DNA of 64,000 nucleotides. It comes from Solenopsis invicta (Eukaryota; Arthropoda; Insecta; Hymenoptera; Formicidae). The DNA lies in contig NC_052679.1 in the NCBI RefSeq assembly GCF_016802725.1, positions 22,625,561 through 22,689,560 of the forward strand. The letters run 5' to 3'. The notes beneath the pieces were generated by a model. The model was not told the DNA's origin. It made no database searches and was given only the letters and a program-made list of their open reading frames with translations. Positions 23,801 to 35,028 of this stretch are shown in pieces; positions within the stretch are counted from its first letter, which is position 1, and the number at the start of each line of letters is the position of its first letter. The translations under genes were made by a program, and so were the position numbers.

Positions 23801-26186
23801 CTTTCGAAAGTTGGCCGCGTTGATTTAAACTTCGAGAACTAGTTTCCAAGTATAATTTGCGAAAATCGCGAACATTATAAAAATTAATAAGCTATGAAAC
23901 ATTTACCGGGGGAACTAGGGAAGAGCGTTTCGTTCGTTGCGTTTGTGATAGCGTTGAAGTTGGTTCTTCGCGTCGCTGGGAAAGCGACGCATCGACTCTG
24001 GGATTACATGTTCGTTCGCTGGAAGCATATTTTCATAGCCGTAACATTTTTACAGTTGTCCGCTACGTATCCTCAATTTATATGGAAGGATTTTACGATA
24101 TCCTCCACGGCGTTTTATACTCGAATAAATTATCGAGATATTTTACGGCTTTACGGGGATTATGTGTTAATAAAACATAAGACCGACGTCTTACGAGCAA
24201 AATATCTTTCAATTGAGTGCGACCGTAAAGCGGAAGGACGTATCGATCTACGTGACGAAAGCATTAAGGTTTAATTGGAGAGAGTGCGAGTTGAATGTAA
24301 AATTAAGGCGCGTTTCGCCGTACCGAGTCATCGTACACTCGCGCACATACTTTATTAAACTGCACGTGCTTTTTTTAATTCCACGTCTACTTTTAACAGC
24401 CGCTGGAAAGCGCATTTTCCTATGGCGAGTTTCGGTTGGCCTTTTAGAACGACCGGCGGAGACCAACGGAGACCGGACGACTGCCGCTATCTTGCGCTCA
24501 TATTTTTGTGAATTTTTGAAAAAGTACTCTAACGTAATTAGTTGTAGGATTAACCAAATGGAGATTGCGTGGACTGTGCTTACTTAGCGCGGCACGGCTC
24601 GGGGAGAAAAAAAACGTAAATATTACATTTAATATCTGCTTACGTAATTACCGTATCATAAAAAGGTATTTATTTTAAATTAAAAATAAATTAACGCACA
24701 CATATTATTGATAATAACGTAAAATGCGTTATTAAGGATTAGGATGTAATGCGATTATCAATACGAGGATTAGATTATTTTATATTTGATTTACAATCAC
24801 ATTAATTGGAATTCATGTTTGCTGTTTAATGCAAATATTTTAATATTTTGATTCCTCGCCAGCGGATGCAGTTCGACGTAGAATTCTGTCGGGGCGTCGA
24901 GACCACGAGTATTATGAACTGATCATTAAGTCGGGCTTACCGCTTCGAAAAACAGAATCAATTTTTCCTCGTCGCCGCGTAATGCAGTTTACGCGGCGCT
25001 ATTAAAAAAGTTATTCCGCGTACGGCAACGCTGAATACGTGTCTGATCCCTCAATGTCCGATGAAATCATATCATCTGAATATACTGAAATTTGGTCGCT
25101 CCGTGAACGTTCTGATTAGCGCTTTGATTAATGATTCGATTACACGTTGATTGCATCGTCGACGTCGCTGTCATGCAGCAGACTACGAACGTAGACCAAA
25201 AAAAAAAGAGCATATTACACGCTGACCGCTCGTGTTTAACGTCCTTAAAGTTCTTTTGCATCGTTATTTGCGTCTTTATCGACGTACTAAAGTAGATGCG
25301 CTTTGGAACGACGTTCTTCTTTCGTTCGTTCTTCCTGTTTCGCTACACGGAACGTTCGCATGCGGACCGTAACAGATGTCTAGTTGGACGTTAAGTAAAG
25401 GAAGCTTCGGCAATTTAAAAGTTTTTCCGCTAACTAGCGATAGTGCCGCATTACTCGCGACTGAGCTCGTGCTAAAGCTATTGTCACGAAACGCGCCCTT
25501 CTAAGGAAAGTCTGAAAGTCGTCCTAACGACATGACCATACGGATCGGGCGAGCATTTTTCTTTCCGTCTTGCTACGTTTATCCGGTTACCTCGATTTTT
25601 CACAAGGGACGAGGCGCCAAAAGACATCAATCGGGAATGGATAGAAGTTGCTTCAGACCGTAAAAACTTCGAGATTTTGTACGGGCAAAATTTGTACCAA
25701 ATAATTTGCGATTATTGAAATAACCGGAGTTTTTGCGAAAAGTCATTAGAGATGGGCTTTTTGTAGTAACGCACAGTATAATTGTAATAAGATTGTATTG
25801 CAAGTTGAAATTGTATAATTGTATAATTGTTTGGCGCTTCTTCGCACTTCGGCACGATGAAAGTACTAAATGGACCATAATGAGCTTTTCAGCTTGCAAA
25901 TTAGTTATTAGCTGCAAACAGTAAAGAGGATTTTGAAATAAGCTTCGAAATAAAGGAGAAGCTTAACAATTTTAACGAAAGGCTATGTATGGTCTTACAT
26001 GTAATTTACGTTTTGCGTGTTTCTCGTGTTAGACATTTTTGCGCTGAGAATTTCTGATTAATTAATTTTAACCGATTACCATTTTAATTAAAGCCTCGAG
26101 GTATTACTCACTCTACTACGATTATCATTTCTTATAACTTGATTATCAATATTGAATATAAAAATTATAAAATATTATATTGTTTG
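23801..26186. other. Non-coding stretch
   Basis: A 126-codon frame at 23894-24274 starts MKHLPGELGK and has some hydrophobic segments, but it matches no family I know. A second unrecognised frame (24213-24587) overlaps its end. 24600-24850 is AT-rich. 24860-25620 is moderately CpG-rich with no gene seen. Short ATAATTGT repeats lie near 25811-25828. Confidence 0.3.
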
Positions 26187-26188
26187 TA

Positions 26189-26404
26189 CACCGAGAACGA
26201 AATGTTCGATACTAAATATTTTAGCTTTTCGACGAAATATATTCAACTAAATATTTAGTTGATTCTTGATAAAAATTTGAATGGTTGACATGAATTAATC
26301 ATATCTGTTTTTGTGCAATTAAATAATTGTTGAATCAACTCAATATTTAGCTGATTGTATTGGATTAAATATTTTAGTTTTCTAACCAATTTTTTTTCTT
26401 TCAG
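26189..26404. mobile_element. MITE, TA-flanked, about 216 bp, long inverted arms
   Basis: About 80 bases from the left end align with the reverse complement of the right end. Matches include the termini (CACCGAGAA versus CTGAAAGAA), ACTAAATATTTTAG, and CAACTAAATATTTAGTTGATTC versus CAGCTAAATATTGAGTTGATTC-like inner blocks. TA dinucleotides flank both ends (26187-26188 and 26405-26406). There is no coding capacity. The class is probably Tc1/mariner-derived. Confidence 0.75.
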
Positions 26405-26406
26405 TA

Positions 26407-28478
26407 TAAAACGATCGAACGAATAAAATAAAAATGTATTTAGAATTTTAAAATTGTATAATTTTTTCACAGAAAAAAATAAAGCGCCTTCTAAATTTAC
26501 AGATATAAATACGTACGTATTGTAAATAAGGTTACAATCAAAAGAAAAAAATTGTCTTTTGCTCAGGCTATTGATATGATTGAGTCTTAATACCTTGATA
26601 TTAATACAGATTTTTTTTTTTTATTACATGTCCTTTACCTAGGGACATTTTTATTTTTTATTCTGCTCGTTTGAAAGAGACTTTGTTGCGAAAAGCTGAG
26701 AAAGAACGCGCTACGAAAAGGAACGTAATGGCGTAAATAAAATCGAAAGGTCTCCGACCAGATGACCTGAGAGCCAGCCACCCCGCTCGGTGGACTGTGT
26801 CACAACAATAGCTTACGTTAGCCGATCCACCTGCTTTACGATTATGGACAAACGCTGGTAAACGCATCGATAAAATTGTCCCACAGGACACTCTCGCGCT
26901 CGCTCGTTAACGTCTGCTTTGGTGACAGGGATAACGATGATGATGCTGATGCTGCCGCCGTTACTGCCATCGAGCTAACTCCGTGTCAGCCCCGGTACAG
27001 CATTCGCGACTCGACAAATACGATTACCCGCCCACTCTGGTGCTTAAGCCAGGCTGAATCTAGTAGTGCTTGTGAATACACAAACTTGCCCCAGATATCG
27101 GGAGTTTAACCTCTCGGCTTTCTCTCCTTCTCTTTCGTTCTCTCCTTCCTCTTCTCTGTCTCTTACTAGCTGTGCGCTGCCGGGCCTCATCCCCTTGAAA
27201 AGCCATCGTTGAAATGCTTCCGCATCGAACCTTTCGAGACTCCCTCGGCGATCTCTCGTGTCAGCGATGTGCAGCCGGTTATCATCCTCACTCTTTGCTG
27301 TAAGCTCGCTCGCACTCTTTCTCGCCGCTACTTAAATTTGGTTTGCTTGATCGTCAATTATCTGCGAAAAAGCAAATTTGCTTATGTTACAACCTTGCCC
27401 GTTCGATTATTCGCTGTTGCACGTTAATTTTCCAATGTAATCCCAGAGCGATCCGATGTCTGATCGACATGGCTAAGAAACGCGTTACGATGGACATATA
27501 AACTCGGTCGGGGAAATCTGACACGTATATTTGCCCGCGACAAATTGGATTTAAACATATAATGGAATATCTAATGTCCCTTTTACCGCAACGATACACA
27601 TCACTTTATATTTTTGTACTTGTTTAATATTTTGCATGCTATATCTATTTTCAAAAATGTGATTAACAATCGATTCGGAATTACAACTTTGTAGTCTTGT
27701 GACACGTTCGGATAATTGCTTCGATACTTCACCAAACACTATTAAACATGTCTGGCCACACTCTCTTGGTTGCTTCTAAGTTCGTCTCGCGCGATCGTCA
27801 AATACGCATGACAAGTTAATTTACTCGTGTTAGTGCTCGTGAATCCATCCACGTTGCTCAATACATCGAACACCGTCGCGCTCAACTTTGATGAAATTGC
27901 GTATTATCCCGTGCGAAACTGATGTACGGCTGTTCGCGTGGCTATGCACTCGTACGTGAGAAAGCAACTCCGCGCGAACACGGAGAAAATACGAATACAG
28001 GCTTAGCGCATCGATTTTGAATCTTACTCTTTCCTTAGTTCATCCATCACGCCACTTATCGTCCCGTAATTATTCTGTCAGTCAATCATAGCACCCACTA
28101 CTCCATTACGTGTTTCATGTTTTCTTTTCGCCGCATACGTCTATCATCGAAATGTTTTTGATAAAACTCTTGATCTCAAGCCACGCGAAAGTAACATATC
28201 TGGATTAGTTAACGAAACACATATCCTTTTCGTTGTGTTGCACGTAACACGTATGTGTATTTAATCCTAGATCGCTGATTAACGTTTATTTTGTATTGAA
28301 ATGCAAATTAAGGATATTTTGGTTATATAGTATGAGCTAAAAGTCATCGAAATTAAAAATTTGAAGGCTTCTCTGGGTTTATCTCTTTTTTTTCCTAACC
28401 AACAATAAATAATTTTTGTCGCGAATGCCCGAATTTTAACTCTGAAATTAGCTGCAAAGAATAAAACAATGGAAAATT
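26407..28478. other. Mixed non-coding stretch
   Basis: AT-rich to 26650, then CpG-richer to about 28260. It contains a short GATGATGATGCTGATGCTG run (26937-26955) and a pyrimidine-rich tract (27119-27171). Short frames at 26658-27109, 27209-27427 and 27387-27739 overlap on both strands and are unrecognised. Confidence 0.35.
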
Positions 28479-28843
28479 TGATTTATATCATGGTTTTTGC
28501 AGCGACAATTATTATATTTTACTGTGGTTTCAAATAAATAATTTTTAAACGAGTAAGTGGAGCTAAATAAATTTTTGCACGAATATTTATTAAAGTTTTA
28601 TTAGTACGTGTAAAAATTTTGATTTAATTGGTAATGCTGCTTTCCTGTCAAATTTTCAAATAAATACGGTGAAACGCGATTTTACACAAGAATCAAGAGT
28701 AAACTTAAAAAAATTAAATCATTTTTAAACCAATAATTGAATTATGCTCAAATACTTACACAGATACTCAAACGTAATACTAGAATATTTTATGAAATTT
28801 TTATATTTTTGGTAATGTTTCGATGATCCTTAATACATCCTTA
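28479..28843 (-). repeat. Dispersed repeat, about 360 bp, copy 2 (inverted)
   Basis: The reverse complement aligns end to end with 2108-2467, with small indels and scattered substitutions. The copies are about 26 kb apart and opposed. The shared limits (TTAAGGATGTAT side and AACCAT.ATA side) help define the element. No open frame is preserved between copies, which argues against a coding role. Confidence 0.8.
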
Positions 28844-31800
28844 AAATTTTTGTTTTTATATTTACATTTCGCGTTGTAATTTTTATGTTGAAAAAAGAAA
28901 GATTTATTTAAATAATGCTTTGTGGTAATTCTTACTTTTCGTAACAATATTGTTATACCGTGCAATTACAATAATTAACTCATAATTACTGCGCTAATTA
29001 ATTATTTCTCTTAGAAATGAATGCTTTGGACTCTATTACCTATCTATTTAAATATATACTACACAATGTGATTGAATGTAATAATGTATAACCTGGGTAA
29101 CAATTGTCGTACGAATTCTGGTTTACAATGTAATTGAAAAGTTTACGACAGCGCTTTAACTTCCTTAAAAATTAGAGAAGATTAATTTCAAAGTCGTGAA
29201 AGTTAATTCGATTTTTCGTTCGATAAAGCTCCAATCTTCTCAAGTTTTCGCAGGAAAAAAGAAGTGGAATTACGTCGCCGTTGCTCCGCATTCTTTTTGC
29301 CACGTGTGGCGCGATCGTGCTGGAGGCTTTATCTCCCAATCAACATTAATAAGAAACCGTTGTCTGCGGTTATCTCGACATTTTCGATGATTAAAGGGTG
29401 GAATTCGCCGAGGGAAGCAACTCCGCATAGAACGAGATCGAACGTTCGGTATAACCGGGCTCTCCCGCAAGTTTCCCGCGCATAAGCAGATTATGCCAGT
29501 CGAAAGCGAGGGCTCTCGTTGACCGCTTAATGCGTAATGCGGCGCAGCGGACCGAGGACGTGCAATACGCGAGCTGGCATGTCCGACAAGCGGCGTTTTA
29601 ATTTGCTATCGATTGGTAGAGCCGTGCCGCGGATCCTACGAATCGTACGCGACCTGGCAATCCCGGTGCCACGATGTATATCCATATATCCCGCATACTT
29701 GCTTTGGGCAATAGCGCCGTTAATTACATTCGACTTCCCCGCACGTTGTCGTCGGCCAGCAAAATTATTATCAGCCCGCCGGCATCTTTCCCTAAGCTAA
29801 CCAACTAAACTTGACGCTCTCGCCAAGAAATCTTTTTGCGAGAGCCTGCGCGAGACATCAGCCAAGAATCGTGCGTACGTCCTTCGAAAAATCTGGAAAT
29901 TTAATATAAGATTAGCAGGTCTGTGTCAGTCACAGCGGTTCTTAGTGTCGAACAATAATTTTTCATTTTTATTAATGCCTAGGAGCATCTATAAGATCCC
30001 CCCCTTCCCGCAGTTTAATTAGTTGGATATTGTGAAAATTAAAAATTTATTATTGACATAGGTCTACCAACTTTATGTTTAACTTTGTCAGTCCGATGAT
30101 GTGACTTATTGTTTAATCTTGAAATTGTTACGAATCAAGTCAATACCTTGGCCACTTGCAATTAGATAATTTTTGTTTGAAGATGAGCATCGATAACCTT
30201 CGATATCTATATGTAATTACCGTCGCGACTCAAAGTTTTATTATGCTCTGTGTAACATCTTTCCTGTCGATATATCGGAAAGCAATGTTTCAACGCTTAT
30301 ATTTACTTATAGAATTATTGTGTGTAAACAGTAGTTATACGCGAAGAGCAACAGCTTATTGGTTGCGCGCTGGAAACTTTTTATCTCGAGAATAACGAAG
30401 ACGCTCATTTCTCTAAAAATAGCATTTCGCTATTCGGTTTGCCCATTAATCTATTTGGGGTGAATATCGGATGAAGAGAGAGAACCGACCGGGCAAACGG
30501 CGTTTTAATTTCATATCGATTAGAAACCCCACGGCAGATTACAGGCGGTATCACGTGGGCCAATAGTTTCATCGACACGACAGATATAGTAGGGCTTAGC
30601 TTTATACGGAGGTAAACGGGTGACAAAGCATGTTTCTCGAACGATGAGTACCGTGTAACAGGGTAATTAAGGTCGCAGGTGCATTAAACGGAGAAACACG
30701 ATGCAGCTTTTTCGAGCCTATGTTCACGGCGCGTTTATTGATGTATTGTCAAGGTAAAAGATCGGGATAACTTTGAAGACTCAATTCACGCTAGATTCGT
30801 TTAATAACCGTGTACTAGAAAAGAAATATTATAAAAAGGGATAACCCTGCTCGGCCGTGGCGCAATTAAAATGTTATCTTTTTTATATATAATTGAAATA
30901 GGAATTGTTAGATCTCGTACGTGTGAGCTTTCATCGATTCTTTCCAAAGCGAAAACTCTATTTACACAAAATGTATCACGGGAAATCCTTTTCGAATACG
31001 ATCATCGCTGCACGTTCGACACGGTATATTTTTAGTGAGTGATATATGAGACATATCATTCATTACAGTCGTAATTACGTTATCAAGAAAGTTTCAATGT
31101 TCCGACGGGCGAAAATTGAGCCAATTTACGAGTCACGTTACATTGCACCACCGATATTTAATTATCTGAAGCCGCGGAAATGGACAATATGCGATTGCAT
31201 CAACTCTTTCAATTACCCGTGTGCAATGAAAAAAAAAAAAAAAAAAAATAGGAAGACTGATCCGGGAGAAATAATATTGAAAATTCAGAGGAAAAAAAAC
31301 GCATCTGCCGTTTATTTATATTCTGATGGAAAACATTATCGATTCATATTTAAAATTCATTAGCTCTTTCAAATTCGAACGTTGCCGTGTAACTTAATTA
31401 TACGAATTATTCAGTATTATTAGCTTTCCAGTATTCTCGACTTTTGTTGAGCAAGATTTACGAATACTATGTTTATACCACGGTGATTTAGTTGATAATC
31501 TATAAATGGCTATTCTAAATCCGCAAGTAAATATTTTATTTAAGGAAATGCATTGTAAAATAACGAAGAGAATATTGATGACCTTTACGATCTTCCCAAT
31601 ATTCAAGCTACTAAAACAATCTGGATATGGATAGCAAAATTTTTCTTAAAAAGTTTTCTTAGCCTCCACGAGAAAATTTATCATTCGCGAAAATTGAATA
31701 CTTCTACTTGTAAAACAGTGACGAACAATGCAAGAAAGGAAAGAAAGAAAGCGTAGCTTTTAATGTACTGACAAAAGATAAAACGCCATAAGAAATGGCG

Positions 31801-32316
31801 ATATTATTTCATTATCGTGTTACTTACTTACCGTTGTCTGCGGTATTTTGCAAATTTTAACTTTTTGCTTGTCATTATTTAAAATGAATAATTCCATTAA
31901 ATTTAGTCTCCCAGAAACTGTCACTCAGTGATTTGGAGAATTTGACAGACTTAATTTTGGACTGCCTCGCGAAAATCTATTCAGATAATATTTATGAAAA
32001 GCACGATAAAAGAACGTAATTGAAATTAAATATCTAATTTCAATTACTTTCTGTTATTACATAATAAATATCTAATACATCATATTTCTGTAATAATTAT
32101 AATCGTAAGTACAATATTTTTACATCGCAAAGTTTATTTTTTCTTCATTTATCTTTGCCTATTTTTCGAATTAAGGACTTATTGAATGAGAAGTTAATTA
32201 TTGCTCCAAGTGTTTTTCTAAAATATTCTTTATTATAGCTATATTATTCTTTGTAAAACAGTACAGTTTTACTCTTTTTTCTTGAATAAATGTTTTCTAC
32301 CGTGACTTTGAATTAT
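28844..32316. other. Mixed non-coding stretch
   Basis: AT-rich at 28844-29200, CpG-richer at 29200-30750, and AT-rich again from 31350. A 37-base motif containing CGGCGTTTTAATTT occurs at about 29588-29625 and again at 30494-30530. An A-run (about 20 A) lies near 31230-31249 inside the 105-codon frame 31046-31363, which is therefore doubtful. No supported gene. Confidence 0.35.
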
Positions 32317-32557
32317 ACACGGAAAGAACAATTTTACTGCAGCACCTCAAAATTTAGATACAAATAAAAAAATAATTTGAGATCGAGCCATTAAAATAAT
32401 TATGTAGGACGCCCAAGCATGACAATGCTGCTGCAAATAGTTTCGACATTCTAGCAATCAAGTCCAAATATCCGATACAATTTTTTAAATGATTCAACAG
32501 AATTATTTTCAGTTTGGTATTTTAGATTTGTATTTCAAAATTGTTCTTTCTGTGGGT
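32317..32557. mobile_element. MITE-like element, about 240 bp
   Basis: The left terminus CACGGAAAGAACAATTTT and the reverse complement of the right terminus CCCACAGAAAGAACAATTTT match over about 17 bases. Similarity continues inward through an ATACAAAT block. The interior is non-coding. It lies only about 50 bases from the next element, so insertions cluster here. Target duplication is not clear. Confidence 0.6.
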
Positions 32558-32605
32558 GCGAGAAGAAACAAGTTAATTTGCTATCGACAATTCTGTCTAT
32601 CTATA

Positions 32606-32824
32606 CCGCAAATCCAAGTGTGTTAAACGTGTAGTCACTCTTTACGCATTTGTAATTTTTATGCATTAGATTAAATTTATGCGTGTAATTTTTCTACTTC
32701 TTCTACAAGCTTAGACGTGTATCAATATTAAATTACACGTCTAAGTATGTAAAAAAATTACACGCACATAAATGCATGAAGAGTAACAACATAATTTTAC
32801 ACATAAATATACATCCAAATCATA
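32606..32824 (+). mobile_element. MITE family 2, copy A (about 219 bp)
   Basis: It begins with a degraded terminus CCGCAAATCCAAGTGTG after a TA. It is self-complementary across about 90 bases per side (for example TTTATGCGTGTAATTTTT versus AAAAAATTACACGCACATAA). Its full length aligns with the reverse complement of 33761-33986. The right terminus has decayed to CATCCAAATCA. Confidence 0.8.
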
Positions 32825-33358
32825 AATCTCAAGCAGCGGTGATGTAAAATGATCGACGAGACACGCGATGCGCTTCGCTGCGCTGCGTCTCCGTTGGCGG
32901 GAATGAGCTTCGAAAGTGGACGACGTCAACTTCACTTCGATTTACCGCGCGAATCAAACGAGAGTTAAGAAGCCGAAATCGAGACGATTAATCGAGACGG
33001 CTTTCGTGCTCGCACAGGGTGTTTGATGCGCGCTATAATGCGCGCTAATATGCATATATACATGTAGAAAGAGAAGTTGACCAACCGCGTCGATTCGGTA
33101 TCTTAACTCGAACTTGACTCGCGTCGTGTCGCGGCGGTAAATCGGAGTGAAGTTGCCGACGTGACGCTGACGTCATTCGCCACCAACGGAACGCCGCGGG
33201 ACGTAGCGCAGCAGAGCGCTCTCAAATCGCCTTTAATCGGAAATTACGTCCGGCCTGCGCAATTGATCCTGTCCTCGTTGCGTTTCGGTAACAAGCGCGC
33301 GCGCGTGAGGTCGCGTGTAAGAACTACGAAGGAAGCAGCTGCGAAGAATGCCGAGGGA

Positions 33359-33472
33359 AGGAGCAGCAGAGGCTTGTTGATGTCGGCGTCGGTCGGCGCC
33401 GGGCAGCGCGACGGGAGAGAAGGGTAACCTAACATTTGTTTATTTACTTGCGCGGCACTCGCGCGTCGCGAC
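33359..33472 (+). repeat. CpG-rich tandem cassette, unit 1
   Basis: It shares AGGAGCAGCAGAGGCTTG, CGGGCAG, CAGCGCGAC, GGAGAG, TAACCTA and CTCGCG-rich blocks, in the same order, with 33589-33714. Where unit 2 has the donor-like GGTGAGTAACC, unit 1 reads GGGTAACC, so the donor match is weaker. The frame 33161-33427 crosses it without recognisable features. Confidence 0.75.
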
Positions 33473-33588
33473 GATCGTGTTATATCACCGCTGTCCAAGA
33501 TTTGTGGTTTTGAGCTTAAAATGCGTCGATGTTCATGCCTACCACATGCTTTCCTAACCATATCGTAATCATTGTTTCGTAGCGCGCG

Positions 33589-33714
33589 AGGAGCAGCAGA
33601 GGCTTGGCCGGCGTTGGTCGACGACGGGCAGCTGCTGGGGCAGCGCGACTGCGGAGAGCGGTGAGTAACCTATTATTTACTTATTATTTACTCGCGCGGT
33701 ACTCGCGTCGCGTA
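33589..33714 (+). repeat. CpG-rich tandem cassette, unit 2 with donor-like site
   Basis: The second copy lies about 230 bases downstream of the first. It has a short insertion near GCTGCTGGGG and a strong donor-like GCG|GTGAGT (GT at 33661-33662). It is preceded by TTTCGTAGCGCGCG. A similar TCTCGTAGCGCGCG recurs at 33722-33735, as if a third truncated unit begins there. It may be duplicated promoter or leader-exon DNA, or simply a CpG-rich minisatellite. Confidence 0.7.
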
Positions 33715-33760
33715 ACCGTTGTCTCGTAGCGCGCGATTCGGCCTCAGGAACCAACCACGT

Positions 33761-33986
33761 TGCAAATTCAAGCGTGTACTTTTGTATATAAAATTATGTA
33801 GTCACTTTTTATGTATTCATGCGCGTGTAATTTTTTTTTTATATACTAGACGTGTAATTTAACATCGATACACTTCTAAGCGTTTAACAAGTACAGCAAT
33901 TACACGCATAAATTTAATGTAATGCATGAAAAAAATGCAAATGCGTAAAAAGTGACTACACACTTTGGACACTTGGATTTGCAGTG
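33761..33986 (-). mobile_element. MITE family 2, copy B (about 226 bp, inverted)
   Basis: The reverse complement aligns with copy A throughout, including CACTGCAAATCCAAGTGT, GTGTAGTCACT.TTTACGCATTT, AAATTTATGCGTGTAATT and TTAAATTACACGTCTA. Its intact terminus is at the right (TTGGATTTGCAGTG), and the left terminus is TGCAAATTCAAGCGTGT. Copies A and B point in opposite directions around the cassette region. Confidence 0.85.
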
Positions 33987-34171
33987 TTATGTGCTTAAAA
34001 AATGACAGAATATTCAAAAGTTATATAGTGCGACATTTATTTGCCAAATTCGAATGGACAATCTGTACGTCCTTTCCGATCGATGATGACTCTGTGTCGC
34101 AGTGCTGTGCTGAGTTAACTTCATCGTTTATCTTTGCCTTGCGGGCGGGTCCCTTGAAGAACAGTCGAAAC

Positions 34172-34202
34172 ATGCCTCGTAGCGCTTACGTAGACGACGG
34201 AG
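34172..34202 (+). other. Candidate short coding first exon, weak
   Basis: An ATG at 34172 opens MPRSAYVDDGG and is followed after 31 bases by a donor-like GGAG|GTAGGA (GT at 34203). The setting is CpG-rich, just downstream of the duplicated cassette. The motif pairing is short enough to arise by chance, and no downstream exon was found. Confidence 0.12.
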
Positions 34203-34204
34203 GT

Positions 34205-34864
34205 AGGATTTCTCGACAACGTGTATCAGGGGCTCCTTTGGGATAACGTGTCCCAGTGGCTTTTACATTCAGTCACCACCTCTCTCAGGCGCTTTGGCGC
34301 GCCGCATTTCGCCGCACCTCGGCTTTTCGAAGTTTCACAGAGGAACGCGACGGATGCTTTTTACCGGCCGTTTGTGTACCTCGAAACAATAAAGAGCATT
34401 CGTTTGTGCTTTTCTTAAAATGGAAATTCGAAAAGAACGAGGGCAAAGTCACCGTTTCTATAAATCCCGGATAGTCGCATTTTCATGTATCTTCGATGTG
34501 CGTCTTGCGGAAGAAGACACGGCGAAACGTAATCAAATATTCTGCGCAGATGGTCGACGAACTGTCTATATCCGTTGTGAAACGCGATCTCGACTCACCA
34601 AGATATTTACGACTTTCGTTTCCTTTCAGCGTTACGTTCGCATTTATGTCACATTTGCAGACGCAGCATCTCAAGGGAGAACATCTTAATCTGATCTCTC
34701 TTGTCACGGGCGGGAATCGAAGCTTTCGATTACGCAGAAGGATTATGAACGTTTGCAAAATCTCCTTATTCCGAACAGCTATTCCTGTCACGTCTTACTT
34801 AAAAACAAGCACAATTTGCTAAATCTTATAACGAATAAATAACTTTCTACGCTGAAAACAAAGT
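34205..34864. other. CpG-rich non-coding stretch
   Basis: Overlapping short frames on both strands (34221-34822, up to 108 codons) have no recognisable features. No repeat copy seen. Confidence 0.35.
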
Positions 34865-34865
34865 C

Positions 34866-35028
34866 TAGTTATAACTACCAAAAATAATTTTGTTTTTCTA
34901 AATATTTTTTAAGTATTATCAAATCTGCTATAAGCTACTAAATATTCAGAAAAGTAAAATTACTTTTTGATACATTGGCTAAATATTTAATTGATACTAT
35001 TTCACTATACATTTGGTAGTTATTACCA
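34866..35028. mobile_element. MITE-like element, about 163 bp
   Basis: The left arm AGTTATAACTACCAAAAAT (34866-34884) and the reverse complement of ATTTGGTAGTTATTACCA (35011-35028) match over about 15 of 18 bases. The interior is AT-rich with AAATATT motifs and no frame. A poly-T run follows immediately. Confidence 0.5.
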
